From: Rhizobiaceae bacterium
GTDB taxonomy: Bacteria > Pseudomonadota > Alphaproteobacteria > Rhizobiales > Rhizobiaceae
DNA: 35,620 nt
Reading direction: 5' to 3'
Assembly: GCA_016763155.1 (NCBI GenBank)
Contig: JAESUH010000065.1
Coordinates: forward strand, 1-35,620
This document shows positions 17,798 to 25,681 of this stretch, piece after piece (the first letter of the stretch is position 1; each line of letters begins with the position of its first letter). The notes under the pieces are model-generated. The model made no database searches and was not told the DNA's origin. It worked only from the letters and a program-made list of their open reading frames with translations. The translations under genes were made by a program, and so were the position numbers.

Positions 17798-17981
17798 TAT
17801 GAAATCAAGAAAGCGGTTTGTTTAGATTATCCGCATCACCGTCGAATGAATGGATCAAGGTGATATATATAAAATCCATTGGTGTGACAGTCAGATCACG
17901 GCCTGATCGCTTTGATTAGCCCATTGAATTTCGTATGCAATAAGTGATGAAATTGCACCGACAGTAATTGGAGGAATTATT

Positions 17982-18398
17982 TTGGAAGACGCAGACAAAA
18001 TCATCCAGAAACTTAACCTGAAGCCCCATCCTGAAGGTGGCTATTATTGCGAAACCTTTCGCGATGTATCGTTGAATGACCGGGCGCTTTCGACAGCTAT
18101 TTTATATCTGCTGAAGGCTGGCGAAGTCTCGCACTGGCACAGGGTAGATGCGACCGAAATCTGGCACTGGTACGGTGGTGCGCCACTAGAACTCAGCCAA
18201 TCTTCCGGCAATGGAGCGACTGTTTCAAATGTCCTTGGCAGTGATGTTATCGCTGGCGAGCATCCTCAAATTATCGTGCCAGTAAATGTCTGGCAATCCG
18301 CCAAGAGTTTGGGGGAATGGACACTGGTGGGCTGCACCGTATCACCGGGATTTGAATTTAGAGGATTTGAAATGGCGCCCAAAAATTGGGCGCCATAG
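17982..18398 (+). CDS. DUF985 cupin-domain protein
   Basis: A 138-residue single cupin of the DUF985 group. It opens IIQKLNLKPHPEGGYYCETFRD, with the family's PHPEGGYY signature. The metal-type residues lie in SHWHRVDATEIWHWYGG. It ends VSPGFEFRGFEMAPK. The start is a TTG at 17982, chosen because a GGAGG site (17970-17974) precedes it by seven bases and no in-frame ATG fits. The function of the family is not established, though relatives may be sugar or small-acid binding. It is convergent with amt and shares a hairpin with it. Confidence 0.85.
   Translation: MEDADKIIQKLNLKPHPEGGYYCETFRDVSLNDRALSTAILYLLKAGEVSHWHRVDATEIWHWYGGAPLELSQSSGNGATVSNVLGSDVIAGEHPQIIVPVNVWQSAKSLGEWTLVGCTVSPGFEFRGFEMAPKNWAP
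18372..18396. terminator. Bidirectional terminator lying inside the cupin stop region
   Basis: ATGGCGCCCAA (18372-18382) and TTGGGCGCCAT (18386-18396) form a perfect 11-pair stem with a three-base A loop. The stem is made by the last seven or so codons of the cupin gene (MAPKNWAP) and its stop. It also lies about 25 bases after the amt stop on the other strand, where it is followed by TTTC. It is placed to stop both convergent transcripts. Confidence 0.55.
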
Positions 18399-18421
18399 AA
18401 TACTTTAACTAGGTTCTAGAC

Positions 18422-19630
18422 CTAGCGGTTATAGGCTGTTTCGCCGTGATGGGACAGATCGAGGCCTTCGATCTCATCTTCTCTACGTACCCTAAAGCCG
18501 ACAACGGCCTTGGTAATATACACGATGATCACCGTGGCAATGATTGAATAAATAGCGACAGAAACAACGCCAATAATTTGTGTTACCAACTGATCTGAGA
18601 TGGTGACGCCTTCAGCAAGCCCTGTACCACCGGTTCCAACCGCTGCCAAGAATACCAGCAGAATAGTGCCGGTCGCACCGCCCACACCGTGAACGGCAAG
18701 CACGTCGAGTGAATCATCAACTTTGAGACGAATTTTGATCAACTCAACCGCCAAATAACAAACAATGCCGCCAGCCAGTCCAAGGATTACAGCGCCCATT
18801 GGCCCGACTGTGCCAGAGGCAGGTGTGATGGTTGCAAGACCTGCGATAGTGCCGGTCACAATACCGATAAGGCTGGACTTGCCATATCTGACTTTTTCAA
18901 TCACCAGCCAAACCAGAGATGCGGTTGCAGCTGACAAATGGGTAACCAGCATGGCCATGCCAGCATCCTGATTGGCAGCAACGGCAGAACCTGCATTGAA
19001 ACCGAACCAGCCGACCCACAACAGACCTGCACCAATCATCACCATCCACGGAGCGTGGGGTGGTGGAATTCTTTCCGGGTGGCCAGTCCTGGCACCAAGC
19101 ATAATGGCAATTACGAGGGCCGAAACACCTGCTGTAATATGCACTACAATACCGCCGGCGAAATCAATCACACCCATTTCAGCCAGCCAGCCGCCGCCCC
19201 AAACCCAATGCACAACGGGTACATAAACAATCAGCAGCCAAAGGGCTGAAATCATCATCACCGCACCAAATTTGATACGCTCAACAAAAGCACCAACCAT
19301 CAGAGCCGGTGTGATGATGGCAAATGTCATCTGGAACATCAAAAAGAGCGATTCGGGCAATGTGCCAACCAGCGTTTCGCGGTTGACTCCCAATAGGAAG
19401 AACCGGGAATAACCGCCAATCCAGCTATTTCCCTCGGTGAAGGCAAGGGAATACCCAACGCCAAACCAGAGCACTGAAGCAAGACATGCAATGGCAAAAC
19501 AATGCATCAATACCGAAAGCAGATTTCGAGACTGGACCAATCCGCCGTAAAACAGAGCTAGCCCCGGCAGGGTCATTAACAAAACAAGGGCGGTGGAGGT
19601 TAATATCCAGGCGGTATCTGCGGCGTTCAT
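18422..19630 (-). CDS. amt: Ammonium transporter, Amt family
   Basis: Inner-membrane ammonium channel of 402 residues with about 11 spans. The twin pore histidines are present as His164 (IVVHITAGVSA) and His314 (LAVHGVGGATG). The conserved aspartate of the recruitment site is Asp156 (GVIDFAGG). Family signatures DLLAVHG-like (DVLAVHG) and GLLWVGWFGFNAGSA are seen. It begins directly at the first span with no extra signal peptide. No glnK-type gene adjoins it, unlike the frequent glnK-amtB pair. The cytosolic tail ends GLDLSHHGETAYNR, similar to known Amt tails that meet GlnK. Confidence 0.95.
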   Translation of the reverse strand: MNAADTAWILTSTALVLLMTLPGLALFYGGLVQSRNLLSVLMHCFAIACLASVLWFGVGYSLAFTEGNSWIGGYSRFFLLGVNRETLVGTLPESLFLMFQMTFAIITPALMVGAFVERIKFGAVMMISALWLLIVYVPVVHWVWGGGWLAEMGVIDFAGGIVVHITAGVSALVIAIMLGARTGHPERIPPPHAPWMVMIGAGLLWVGWFGFNAGSAVAANQDAGMAMLVTHLSAATASLVWLVIEKVRYGKSSLIGIVTGTIAGLATITPASGTVGPMGAVILGLAGGIVCYLAVELIKIRLKVDDSLDVLAVHGVGGATGTILLVFLAAVGTGGTGLAEGVTISDQLVTQIIGVVSVAIYSIIATVIIVYITKAVVGFRVRREDEIEGLDLSHHGETAYNR

Positions 19631-19882
19631 TGGTTTTCCTTAAGCAAAAGAGACTTATCTTTTAGGGGGATGCGCCGATATTTTCAAGTTGCAATAGACC
19701 ATGAAAAGGGTTTTGCACGGACAAAGCGTTACAAATTAACGACTCTCCTCCACCAATATTCAAACGACATTCATGGCTCATTCTAGGGATATAGTTCTCA
19801 CCCAATATCAGGCCGACTATTTTCACAGGATTGGACCTGTTATGTCTAATTTTTACTAAATGGGCGATCGGGAGCAATTGAG

Positions 19883-20725
19883 ATGAGCGCAGACAAAGAA
19901 CCAAACCACTTGCCCCGGTTAAAAGTGCCAGCCGGTGCGTGTGATACGCACATGCATTTTTACGATGCGAAATATCCAACCGCTCCTACCGCTGTATTCA
20001 CTCCACCTGACGCTAGCGTCGAGGATTACAAAACAATTCAAAAACGTCTGGGTCTGGAGCGTGTTGTTGTTGTTCAATCGACAACTTACGGGATGGACAA
20101 TGAATGCCAGTTAAATGCAATGGCAGAATTTGGCGATAATGCTCGTGGGATAATGCTTGCAGATCTCAACACCAGCGATCAGGAATTTGAACGCCTGACT
20201 AACCTTGGTGTGTGTGGCATTCGCTTTCATATGTTACCCGGAGGTCCCCTGCCCTGGGAAGTTTTCGAAGAGATGGCCGCCAGAGTTCATAATTTTGGTT
20301 GGCATGTTCAGTTGCAAATGAACGGGCATGAATTCCCTGAGCGACTTGCCATGCTAAAGCGGCTGCCGGGTAATCTGGTAGTGGACCATGTTGGGCGGTT
20401 TATGGATCCTGTATCCACGGATCACGAAGCTTTCAAAACATTACTGGGGCTGGTTGAAGCTGGAAGGTGCTGGGTAAAACTATCGGCACCCTATGAATCC
20501 TCATTGGACGGATTACCAAGATTCGACGATGTCGCCATTCTAGCGCGTGCGCTGGCAAAAGCTGCACCCGAGCGCATGTTATGGGCCAGCAACTAGCCGC
20601 ACCCAAATCAGCCACCAATTTTTGATGAAGCGGATATGCTTGACCTTCTGCTTGACTGGATTGATGACGAGGCGGTGCGGAACCAAATTCTGGTTGATAA
20701 TCCGGCAAAACTTTACGGGTTTTAG
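19883..20725 (+). pseudogene. Amidohydrolase-2 (LigI/PDC-hydrolase-like), split by an amber codon
   Basis: A TIM-barrel metal-dependent hydrolase resembling 2-pyrone-4,6-dicarboxylate or lactone hydrolases. It has CDTHMHFYDAKYP near the start (HxH metal motif), GIRFHMLPGG, and WHVQLQMNG. The frame stops at TAG 20594-20596, right after WASN. The same frame then continues PHPNQPPIFDEADMLDLLLD and ends KLYGF at a stop at 20723-20725. The family normally reads W[A/G]S[N/D]WPHPN here, so one base, TGG to TAG, broke the gene. The catalytic Asp/Asn loop and last helices are lost in the short product of 237 residues. A sequencing error or readthrough would restore a normal 280-residue enzyme. Confidence 0.85.
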
Positions 20726-21020
20726 CACTGAGACCACGTGTGTCGAGGCAACTGATTAGAGCGCATGCCGTATGGTTGGAATTTAGCTGAGTGTTGCACT
20801 TGGGGTGGGCCTTACCGTCCGATCCAATTCAATTGCTGATGCTTTCCGCAGCAGAGGGTTTTGAATTTCTGCGACTTATAGCTGAATGGGAGTATTGGAA
20901 GTACATCGACATACAATACGCAAAAAACTCAGCGCACATCTTCCCCGCTAGCATAACATTTACAGAACTAACCGGCAGATCGTGCGACCTATAGGATAGA
21001 AAAGATGAAAGGCGTCAGGC

Positions 21021-21689
21021 CTAAGTGTTCAGTGCTTTAAGGCTCTGAACATAATCCTTCGGCAGAAGAATTTTACGAGGAACCTTGAGGTTCATTTTCT
21101 TGGCAATGGTGTTGATATAACCCAAGCAGTTCATATCAAAGACAGGAGCATACCAAAGTTTGTTTTTTGCTTTTTGCCGATGAACGATTGCCACAACCTT
21201 GTTGAACTCTCTCTTGGTGAGATTAATCCGATAGCGGGCGGTTACATAGATGTCTTCAAAATCCCCGTCACTTGGACCGGTTTCAGCTGGAACTGGCACT
21301 ACATGGCCAACGCTCCACGGCACATTACTTGCCGTTGCAGGGTGTAGACCTGAAATCTGCACCATTTTTGGGATTAGAACACCTTTTTTATCCACAGGAA
21401 CTTTGCCACGTCGGTCTAATTTTCCGAAGACTACAGTAGCATGTCCATAGGTCTGGGCGCTTCTGGCCCGAAATTCGATGAAGTAAGGTTTGCTGACTTT
21501 CCTAGAGGACTTTGCGCGGTTCGGCGCGAAAGTCGAATAGGCTGACACAGAATTAAGTTTTGATACGTTGTCATTTGCCAAGGCTGACGTGAACGTAGTG
21601 TCGTAAGTCTCGATTAGAGAGTTACACCCACTGAGCATGATTGCGAGAAGTGTGAATACTGCCGCGCGAATATACAAAGACCAAGCCAT
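21021..21689 (-). CDS. Predicted lipoprotein with possible permuted papain-like (His...Cys) fold
   Basis: A 222-residue protein with a lipobox LSGC (Cys22) after a hydrophobic stretch, so probably an envelope lipoprotein. His83 sits in YGHATVVFGKL and Cys188 in FDMNCLGYINTIAKKMNLKVP. A His followed later by an N-C motif and a helix is the order seen in circularly permuted NlpC/P60-like families, including YiiX and PPPDE types. That match is by eye only, and enzyme activity is not established. The next gene upstream on the same strand codes for a tiny lipoprotein, with a terminator between them. Confidence 0.6.
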   Translation of the reverse strand: MAWSLYIRAAVFTLLAIMLSGCNSLIETYDTTFTSALANDNVSKLNSVSAYSTFAPNRAKSSRKVSKPYFIEFRARSAQTYGHATVVFGKLDRRGKVPVDKKGVLIPKMVQISGLHPATASNVPWSVGHVVPVPAETGPSDGDFEDIYVTARYRINLTKREFNKVVAIVHRQKAKNKLWYAPVFDMNCLGYINTIAKKMNLKVPRKILLPKDYVQSLKALNT

Positions 21690-21727
21690 GCATCAAAAGC
21701 CTTTAAACAGGATTGTTTCAAATAAAT

Positions 21728-21762
21728 AAAAGGGGAAATACCCTAAAGGCTTCCCCCTTTTT
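21728..21762 (-). terminator. Terminator after the small lipoprotein gene
   Basis: AAAAGGGGAAA (21728-21738) and TTCCCCCTTTT (21751-21761) form a long stem a few bases after the small lipoprotein stop on the minus strand, followed by T-rich sequence TTTATTTATT. This is a typical Rho-independent arrangement. The A and T runs on both sides mean it could also work in the other direction. Confidence 0.6.
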
Positions 21763-21773
21763 GAAAGACTGAA

Positions 21774-21878
21774 CTAGCCGTTTGTTTCGACTGGTGCTTT
21801 GCCTTTGCCGATGCTTTCACAACCAGAGAGTGAAACCATTGCAACCACAACAAGTGCGGCGATAAGTAGATTTTTCAT
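21774..21878 (-). CDS. Very small lipoprotein, 34 residues
   Basis: Reading from ATG 21878 gives MKNLLIAALVVVAMVSLSGC, then a short polar tail ESIGKGKAPVETNG. The lipobox LSGC fits a lipoprotein signal. After processing, only about 15 residues would remain attached to lipid. Such tiny lipoproteins are common in the group but rarely annotated; entericidin-like toxins are one distant possibility, with no evidence here. It has its own terminator 12 bases downstream. Confidence 0.65.
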   Translation of the reverse strand: MKNLLIAALVVVAMVSLSGCESIGKGKAPVETNG

Positions 21879-22181
21879 AAGATACCTAACTAAGTGTAAG
21901 ATGATGAATACGCAAAACTATAATAGAAGATCACCCTAAAGCAACCTTAAATGACTATCCGCCCCCACAACGATTCGTACTAGTGTAAAAATGCAACACT
22001 CTATGTTAAATGATGACAACAGGGTTTACATTGTTTTCTATGAACATTCCCCCTAGACAGCTTATCTGAGCGTAATAGGACCTTAACTTATTTGGTCTAT
22101 GGTAACCAATTGTTTAGTCGCAGGGTTTCTGCGCTTGTGGTACATGTCAATGTACATTTTATTTTTGGGAGTAGATGCATT
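21879..22181. other. Intergenic region, about 300 bases, no gene seen
   Basis: AT-rich divergent spacer between the small lipoprotein and the L,D-transpeptidase. It must hold both promoters, but I could not pick one with confidence. No RNA gene or clear repeat was recognised. A long frame starts upstream of the transpeptidase at 22092, but its added 30 residues do not look like a signal peptide. Confidence 0.4.
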
Positions 22182-22694
22182 ATGCGTTTTTTGAACTATT
22201 TGTCGGCTTTTGTTATTGGTCTTACCGTTTTAACGATTTCGCCGATTGTAGCCGAAGCTCGTTCAGTCGTTTCTTATAAGGGTATAGCAAGAGGTTCTAT
22301 AGTAATCAGAACTTCTCAGCGTCGTTTGTACTTGGGTTTGGGAAATGGTAAAGCCATGCGATATTCTGTAGGCGTTGGCCGCTCCAACAAGCAATGGACA
22401 GGCCAAAAACGAATTTCCAGCAAGCGCATCAAACCAGCATGGAGCCCAACGGCTCAAATTCTTCGTGATAAACCCGGCATGGTAAAGGTCATTGCTGGTG
22501 GATCACCGAGCAATCCTATGGGCGCTGCAGCCCTCCTTCTATCGGGAAGAGGCCAATACGCCATTCATGGAACCAATAGACCCGGTTCAATTGGAGGATT
22601 TGTCTCCTATGGCTGCATCCGCATGTTGAACAAAGACATCCAACATCTTTATAAGCGCGTTAGCATTGGCACCAGAGTTACAGTTACCAGGTAA
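22182..22694 (+). CDS. L,D-transpeptidase (YkuD family), exported
   Basis: Periplasmic peptidoglycan cross-linker or lipoprotein attacher. The active-site motif is His129-Gly-Thr-Asn ... Ser-Tyr-Gly-Cys145-Ile-Arg (HGTN and SYGCIRM). An N-terminal signal peptide runs through about residue 27 (ends VAEARS). The start at ATG 22182 has a GGGAG site and gives the signal peptide at once; an earlier in-frame codon at 22092 is less likely. At 170 residues it is a single catalytic domain of normal size. It is followed by a strong terminator. Confidence 0.93.
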   Translation: MRFLNYLSAFVIGLTVLTISPIVAEARSVVSYKGIARGSIVIRTSQRRLYLGLGNGKAMRYSVGVGRSNKQWTGQKRISSKRIKPAWSPTAQILRDKPGMVKVIAGGSPSNPMGAAALLLSGRGQYAIHGTNRPGSIGGFVSYGCIRMLNKDIQHLYKRVSIGTRVTVTR

Positions 22695-22727
22695 AACCTT
22701 GCAAACGGGCTTGCCCACATATTGAGA

Positions 22728-22764
22728 GGTCAAAGATTTTTTAGAATCTCTGGCCTTTTTTTTT
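22728..22764 (+). terminator. Strong Rho-independent terminator
   Basis: GGTCAAAGATT (22728-22738) pairs with AATCTCTGGCC (22745-22755), ten of eleven positions with one G-T pair and one mismatch. A run of nine T follows, then seven G. It lies 34 bases after the L,D-transpeptidase stop. Confidence 0.8.
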
Positions 22765-22796
22765 GGGGGGGTGAGATTACTGAATCAGCGCCTCAT

Positions 22797-24389
22797 CTAG
22801 ACTTGGGAATCAATACCCTGCCAGTCGCTCGAGCTTTTAGTGATGATGTCTTCAAAGCGGTTCAAGAAAAGAGACTGGCCCTCATCGGGCAGTTGAACGA
22901 AACTTGAATTGGCAAATCGTTTTTGGATTTGGTTTGCGTCTTTCGCGGCGTTGACAGGGTCCGTTGCGCCGTGAAGAAACAGGACGGGTACATTGATATT
23001 GTCAGCATCTGCCCAGACATTATGTGAGCCCAACAACACATCATTGATCACTGACCATCGCGATAGTCGATAAGATTCCGACATCCATGAATGTCCGAGC
23101 GAACTGGACAGAATGGAATTAAATATCTCCATATCGTTTGGAGAGTTTTTGTAGGCCGAGTGCAACACATCTCGAAGCCCATCCTTAGTGCTCATCTTGC
23201 CAAGATATCTATCATATATCTGTTCGAGGAGCAGATTACTGCGGGCAGCGAGGTTCATAAACCCCTTCACCACGCCATCAATCAGCCTGTTATCATATTT
23301 GCCCAGATAAGCGGATGCACACAGCATCAGTTCACTGATCAGTTCAGGGCGCGATTTTGCCAGATTTATCGCGTAGGCAACACCAGTAGATTGTGCGACG
23401 ATCTTGGCCTTTCCACCACAGAAAAATTCAATTGCATCGGCCAGATCAACGGCGCCAGATTCAAGATGTTGCGAAGTTGATTTTGCACTTTGGCGGCCCC
23501 CCAAAAAACCGTCCCTGAGAGGAATGATTAGGCGAACATTTTGCTCTTTTAGCCATTCGCAATGGAGCTGATTTGGATGTGGGAGAGTTTGACTGTGCGC
23601 AAAAACGATGGGCGTGCCAGAAAGGGGGCCTGTTTCGGCCACTCGTAAAACCCTGCCTGCTGCAATTGAAATCTTATGAAATCTAAAAATATCAGGATAG
23701 TACAGATTGAGGAATGCCTGCTCGTCATTGGTTTCTTTAGCGGCTTCCTGGGCTTCGTCAATATGGGTGCTACCAACGCTATCTAGAACATGGGCGTTCA
23801 AAGCCAGGAGCGAATTGCGAATGACTTCACTTTGAGTTCTAAAGCCTGTTCGCAAAGACAGGGATTTGAATTGGGAGCGTTTGGTCTCATAAGAAACGTT
23901 ATCTTTCTCTGCCGCTTCCTTGAGAGAATTCCCACTCAATATCTGCAATAACAAGCGCAATTCGGCATTGGATAAATCGATATCCGGCACAACATCGCGC
24001 AATATTTCCATTACCGAAGAATGGTCTATCGATACCAGCCGAATGGTTTCCCTCACGGTAGAAAGAACAATCAAGCTGTCACGATAAATCTCAACTGAAA
24101 CCTTGTCGCTGGGAAAATCTGCCAAAGAGGTTTTGGATACGAAACTTTGACATGTTCCCGTATCGCCATATGACCAAAGCTCTTCGCCATTCATGTTGAG
24201 ATTTAAAATGCCCAGACATGGCTTCCATTTATCTTCAGGGATATCGGCCGCGCGCTTCTTAATAGCTGTGTCACCTGTATTTATCAGGCTTAAGCTCTCT
24301 TTGTACCAGGAATCGCGAAATACCTTGTCATCGCGGTCTTTTGTGCGGCCTTTTGCTTGACCATCTTTTTTGTGCGTCGGGTATTCCAT
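22797..24389 (-). CDS. LuxR-type HTH fused to an alpha/beta-hydrolase domain (sensor-regulator)
   Basis: From ATG 24389 the protein has 530 residues; a TTG at 24422 would add 11. Residues below are counted from the TTG. An N-terminal region (about 40-140) of PAS-like look is followed by a LuxR-type HTH at about 147-207 (LSNAELRLLLQILSGNSLKEAAEKDNVSYETKRSQ). An alpha/beta-hydrolase domain covers about 250-535, with the nucleophile elbow AQSTG (Ser345) and the acid loop HGATDPV (Asp488). The expected catalytic His is replaced: the usual GH is Gly-Gln in PDEGQSLFL (515-516). A ligand-sensing domain that no longer cleaves seems likely. It is divergent from a cluster of exported proteins and sits near a 26-bp palindrome. 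Confidence 0.75.
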   Translation of the reverse strand: MEYPTHKKDGQAKGRTKDRDDKVFRDSWYKESLSLINTGDTAIKKRAADIPEDKWKPCLGILNLNMNGEELWSYGDTGTCQSFVSKTSLADFPSDKVSVEIYRDSLIVLSTVRETIRLVSIDHSSVMEILRDVVPDIDLSNAELRLLLQILSGNSLKEAAEKDNVSYETKRSQFKSLSLRTGFRTQSEVIRNSLLALNAHVLDSVGSTHIDEAQEAAKETNDEQAFLNLYYPDIFRFHKISIAAGRVLRVAETGPLSGTPIVFAHSQTLPHPNQLHCEWLKEQNVRLIIPLRDGFLGGRQSAKSTSQHLESGAVDLADAIEFFCGGKAKIVAQSTGVAYAINLAKSRPELISELMLCASAYLGKYDNRLIDGVVKGFMNLAARSNLLLEQIYDRYLGKMSTKDGLRDVLHSAYKNSPNDMEIFNSILSSSLGHSWMSESYRLSRWSVINDVLLGSHNVWADADNINVPVLFLHGATDPVNAAKDANQIQKRFANSSFVQLPDEGQSLFLNRFEDIITKSSSDWQGIDSQV

Positions 24390-24444
24390 TATACTTGGGA
24401 GAAGTAACCTCCCGTTTTCCAATCAAAAAAAACCTGCATTTAGC

Positions 24445-24470
24445 CGTATTCACCCAATTGGGTGAATACG
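24445..24470. promoter_or_regulatory. 26-bp perfect palindrome, candidate LuxR operator
   Basis: Left arm CGTATTCACCC (24445-24455), centre AATT, right arm GGGTGAATACG (24460-24470); every base pairs with its partner. It lies between the divergent LuxR/hydrolase gene and the exported DUF4189-like gene, 56 bases from the former start and 110 from the latter. A hairpin terminator is unlikely between two divergent starts, so a dimeric regulator site is the simplest reading. The neighbouring HTH protein is the obvious candidate to bind it. Confidence 0.55.
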
Positions 24471-24579
24471 TGGCACACGAATACTGCATATACTGGAATA
24501 TCTTGTGCGCGTTTGGTGATGTGTTTCGCATAACGCTTGCACCAATGCCACTTCTTTTTGAAAGCATCGAGGCTTCCTT

Positions 24580-24873
24580 ATGAAAAAAATCCTGATACAC
24601 GCGTCTATTTTGGCACTTTTGGCGACAGCTGGAAGCATCTCCAGCGTCAATATTGGTAATGCTGCATCCATCAGCAATCCAGACTGCCGCAAAGGACTGC
24701 GTACAGCACAAAGTGGTACAGGCCATCAGGCATTTGCAATGACGCCAGGCGGCGCTCATTGTGGCTGGACTATCCATGGCCACAGCACCCAAAGCAAAGC
24801 AAACCGAGCCGCAATGGACATCTGCAAACGTTACGCTGCAGGTTCTCGGTGTGACGTCGTTTGGCCTAACTAA
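24580..24873 (+). CDS. Small exported Cys-paired protein, DUF4189-like
   Basis: 97 residues with a signal peptide (hydrophobic core 8-18, likely cut near NAAS at about 29). The mature part holds four cysteines (36, 61, 82, 91), which could form two disulfides. The pattern GHQAFAMTPGGAHCGWTIHGHS, then a helix AAMDICKRYA and SRCDVVW, resembles the DUF4189 type seen as one or more domains in exported proteins. No enzyme motif is visible. A GAGG site precedes the ATG. It begins a run of three exported-protein genes. Confidence 0.7.
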   Translation: MKKILIHASILALLATAGSISSVNIGNAASISNPDCRKGLRTAQSGTGHQAFAMTPGGAHCGWTIHGHSTQSKANRAAMDICKRYAAGSRCDVVWPN

Positions 24874-24890
24874 ATAAATCTAAACGCGAT

Positions 24891-24910
24891 GCGGGCCTGT
24901 ATTGGCCCGC
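24891..24910 (+). terminator. GC hairpin after the first exported-protein gene
   Basis: GCGGGCC (24891-24897) and GGCCCGC (24904-24910) are a perfect seven-pair stem with a six-base loop, 18 bases after the stop. No T run follows, so it is more likely an attenuator or mRNA end protector than a full terminator. It lies 35 bases before the next gene. Confidence 0.45.
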
Positions 24911-24944
24911 CGCGAACTATCTGGAACCAAGGAGACGAATACAA

Positions 24945-25622
24945 ATGATCAGGCCAGTTATGCTTTTTGCATGCCTTATTTCTTCGTCTCTTGGTTCTAA
25001 CTATGCAGCCGCCTTTTCTCCTGGACCGGCTGCTCCGCTTCAAGCGAAAACCCCCTGTTCGTCCATCAATGAACCATGTGTGCAAACCGGGAATACTCAC
25101 TGGCTTGCACCAATTCTTGCCAGTGCGAAGAAATCTACAAAAACACCTAAATGTTTCATTTTTGATGAAGCTACTCAGATTTTCAAATCTGCAAGTTGGT
25201 GTGTAAGCAGTTTTCTGCGCTCACAAGGTAAAAACACCTATGGCCCTAGAAACCTCACCAGTGACGGCGCTTGGTGTGAAGGTGTTAAAGGCTATGGCAT
25301 TGGAGAGGCTGTAATGCTAACCTTTCAAGGCTATCCCAATGACGCCAGGCCACCATCATATGACCGTTTGGTAATTTCAAACGGATATGACAAAAGCAGC
25401 AAAACCTTTCTTGAAAACTCGCGTGTTAAACAAATCGAGATTAGAATAGATTCCGGAAAGTTCTGGATACGAACGCTAAAGGATGAAACCGGGCCTCAGG
25501 AGATATCTTTGGGAGAAGAGATTGCACCATTGAGCGTTACGATCACCATTCTCGATGTCTATCCGGGAAGCAAATATGACGACACGTGTATTAGCGGCCT
25601 ATACGCCGATTTTGGAATGTAA
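24945..25622 (+). CDS. Exported protein with NADase-type glycan-binding domain
   Basis: 225 residues with a signal peptide (residues 1-22). From about 80 on the pattern is that of the NADase-type glycan-binding domain: ASWCVSSFLRSQGKNTYGPRNL, SDGAWCEGVKGYGIGEAVMLTF, LVISNGYDKSSKTFLENSRVK, QEISLGE, and ILDVYPGSKYDDTCISGLY. The fold is discoidin-like and binds sugars or surfaces rather than acting as an enzyme. The start ATG 24945 has a GGAG site. A Pro/Cys-rich linker precedes the domain. No NADase or toxin domain is seen here, so any partner effector would lie elsewhere. Confidence 0.75.
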   Translation: MIRPVMLFACLISSSLGSNYAAAFSPGPAAPLQAKTPCSSINEPCVQTGNTHWLAPILASAKKSTKTPKCFIFDEATQIFKSASWCVSSFLRSQGKNTYGPRNLTSDGAWCEGVKGYGIGEAVMLTFQGYPNDARPPSYDRLVISNGYDKSSKTFLENSRVKQIEIRIDSGKFWIRTLKDETGPQEISLGEEIAPLSVTITILDVYPGSKYDDTCISGLYADFGM

Positions 25623-25681
25623 ATAACTGACGCCAACTGCGTTCGTTAGATTGACTAATTTTAGTCCCGAGGGAATTTTGA

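Noticed and set aside
20791..20994. 67-residue frame after the broken amidohydrolase
   Set aside because: No ribosome site, no recognisable motif, unusual composition; the 295-base gap 20726-21020 appears non-coding.
22092..22181. Upstream start for the L,D-transpeptidase
   Set aside because: Adds 30 residues in front of a normal signal peptide; the ATG at 22182 has a better ribosome site.
24445..24470. Palindrome as a Rho-independent terminator
   Set aside because: It lies between divergent starts with no gene ending nearby and no T run.
24328..24792. 154-residue minus-strand frame across the palindrome
   Set aside because: Antisense to the exported-protein gene and overlapping the regulator start; no family.
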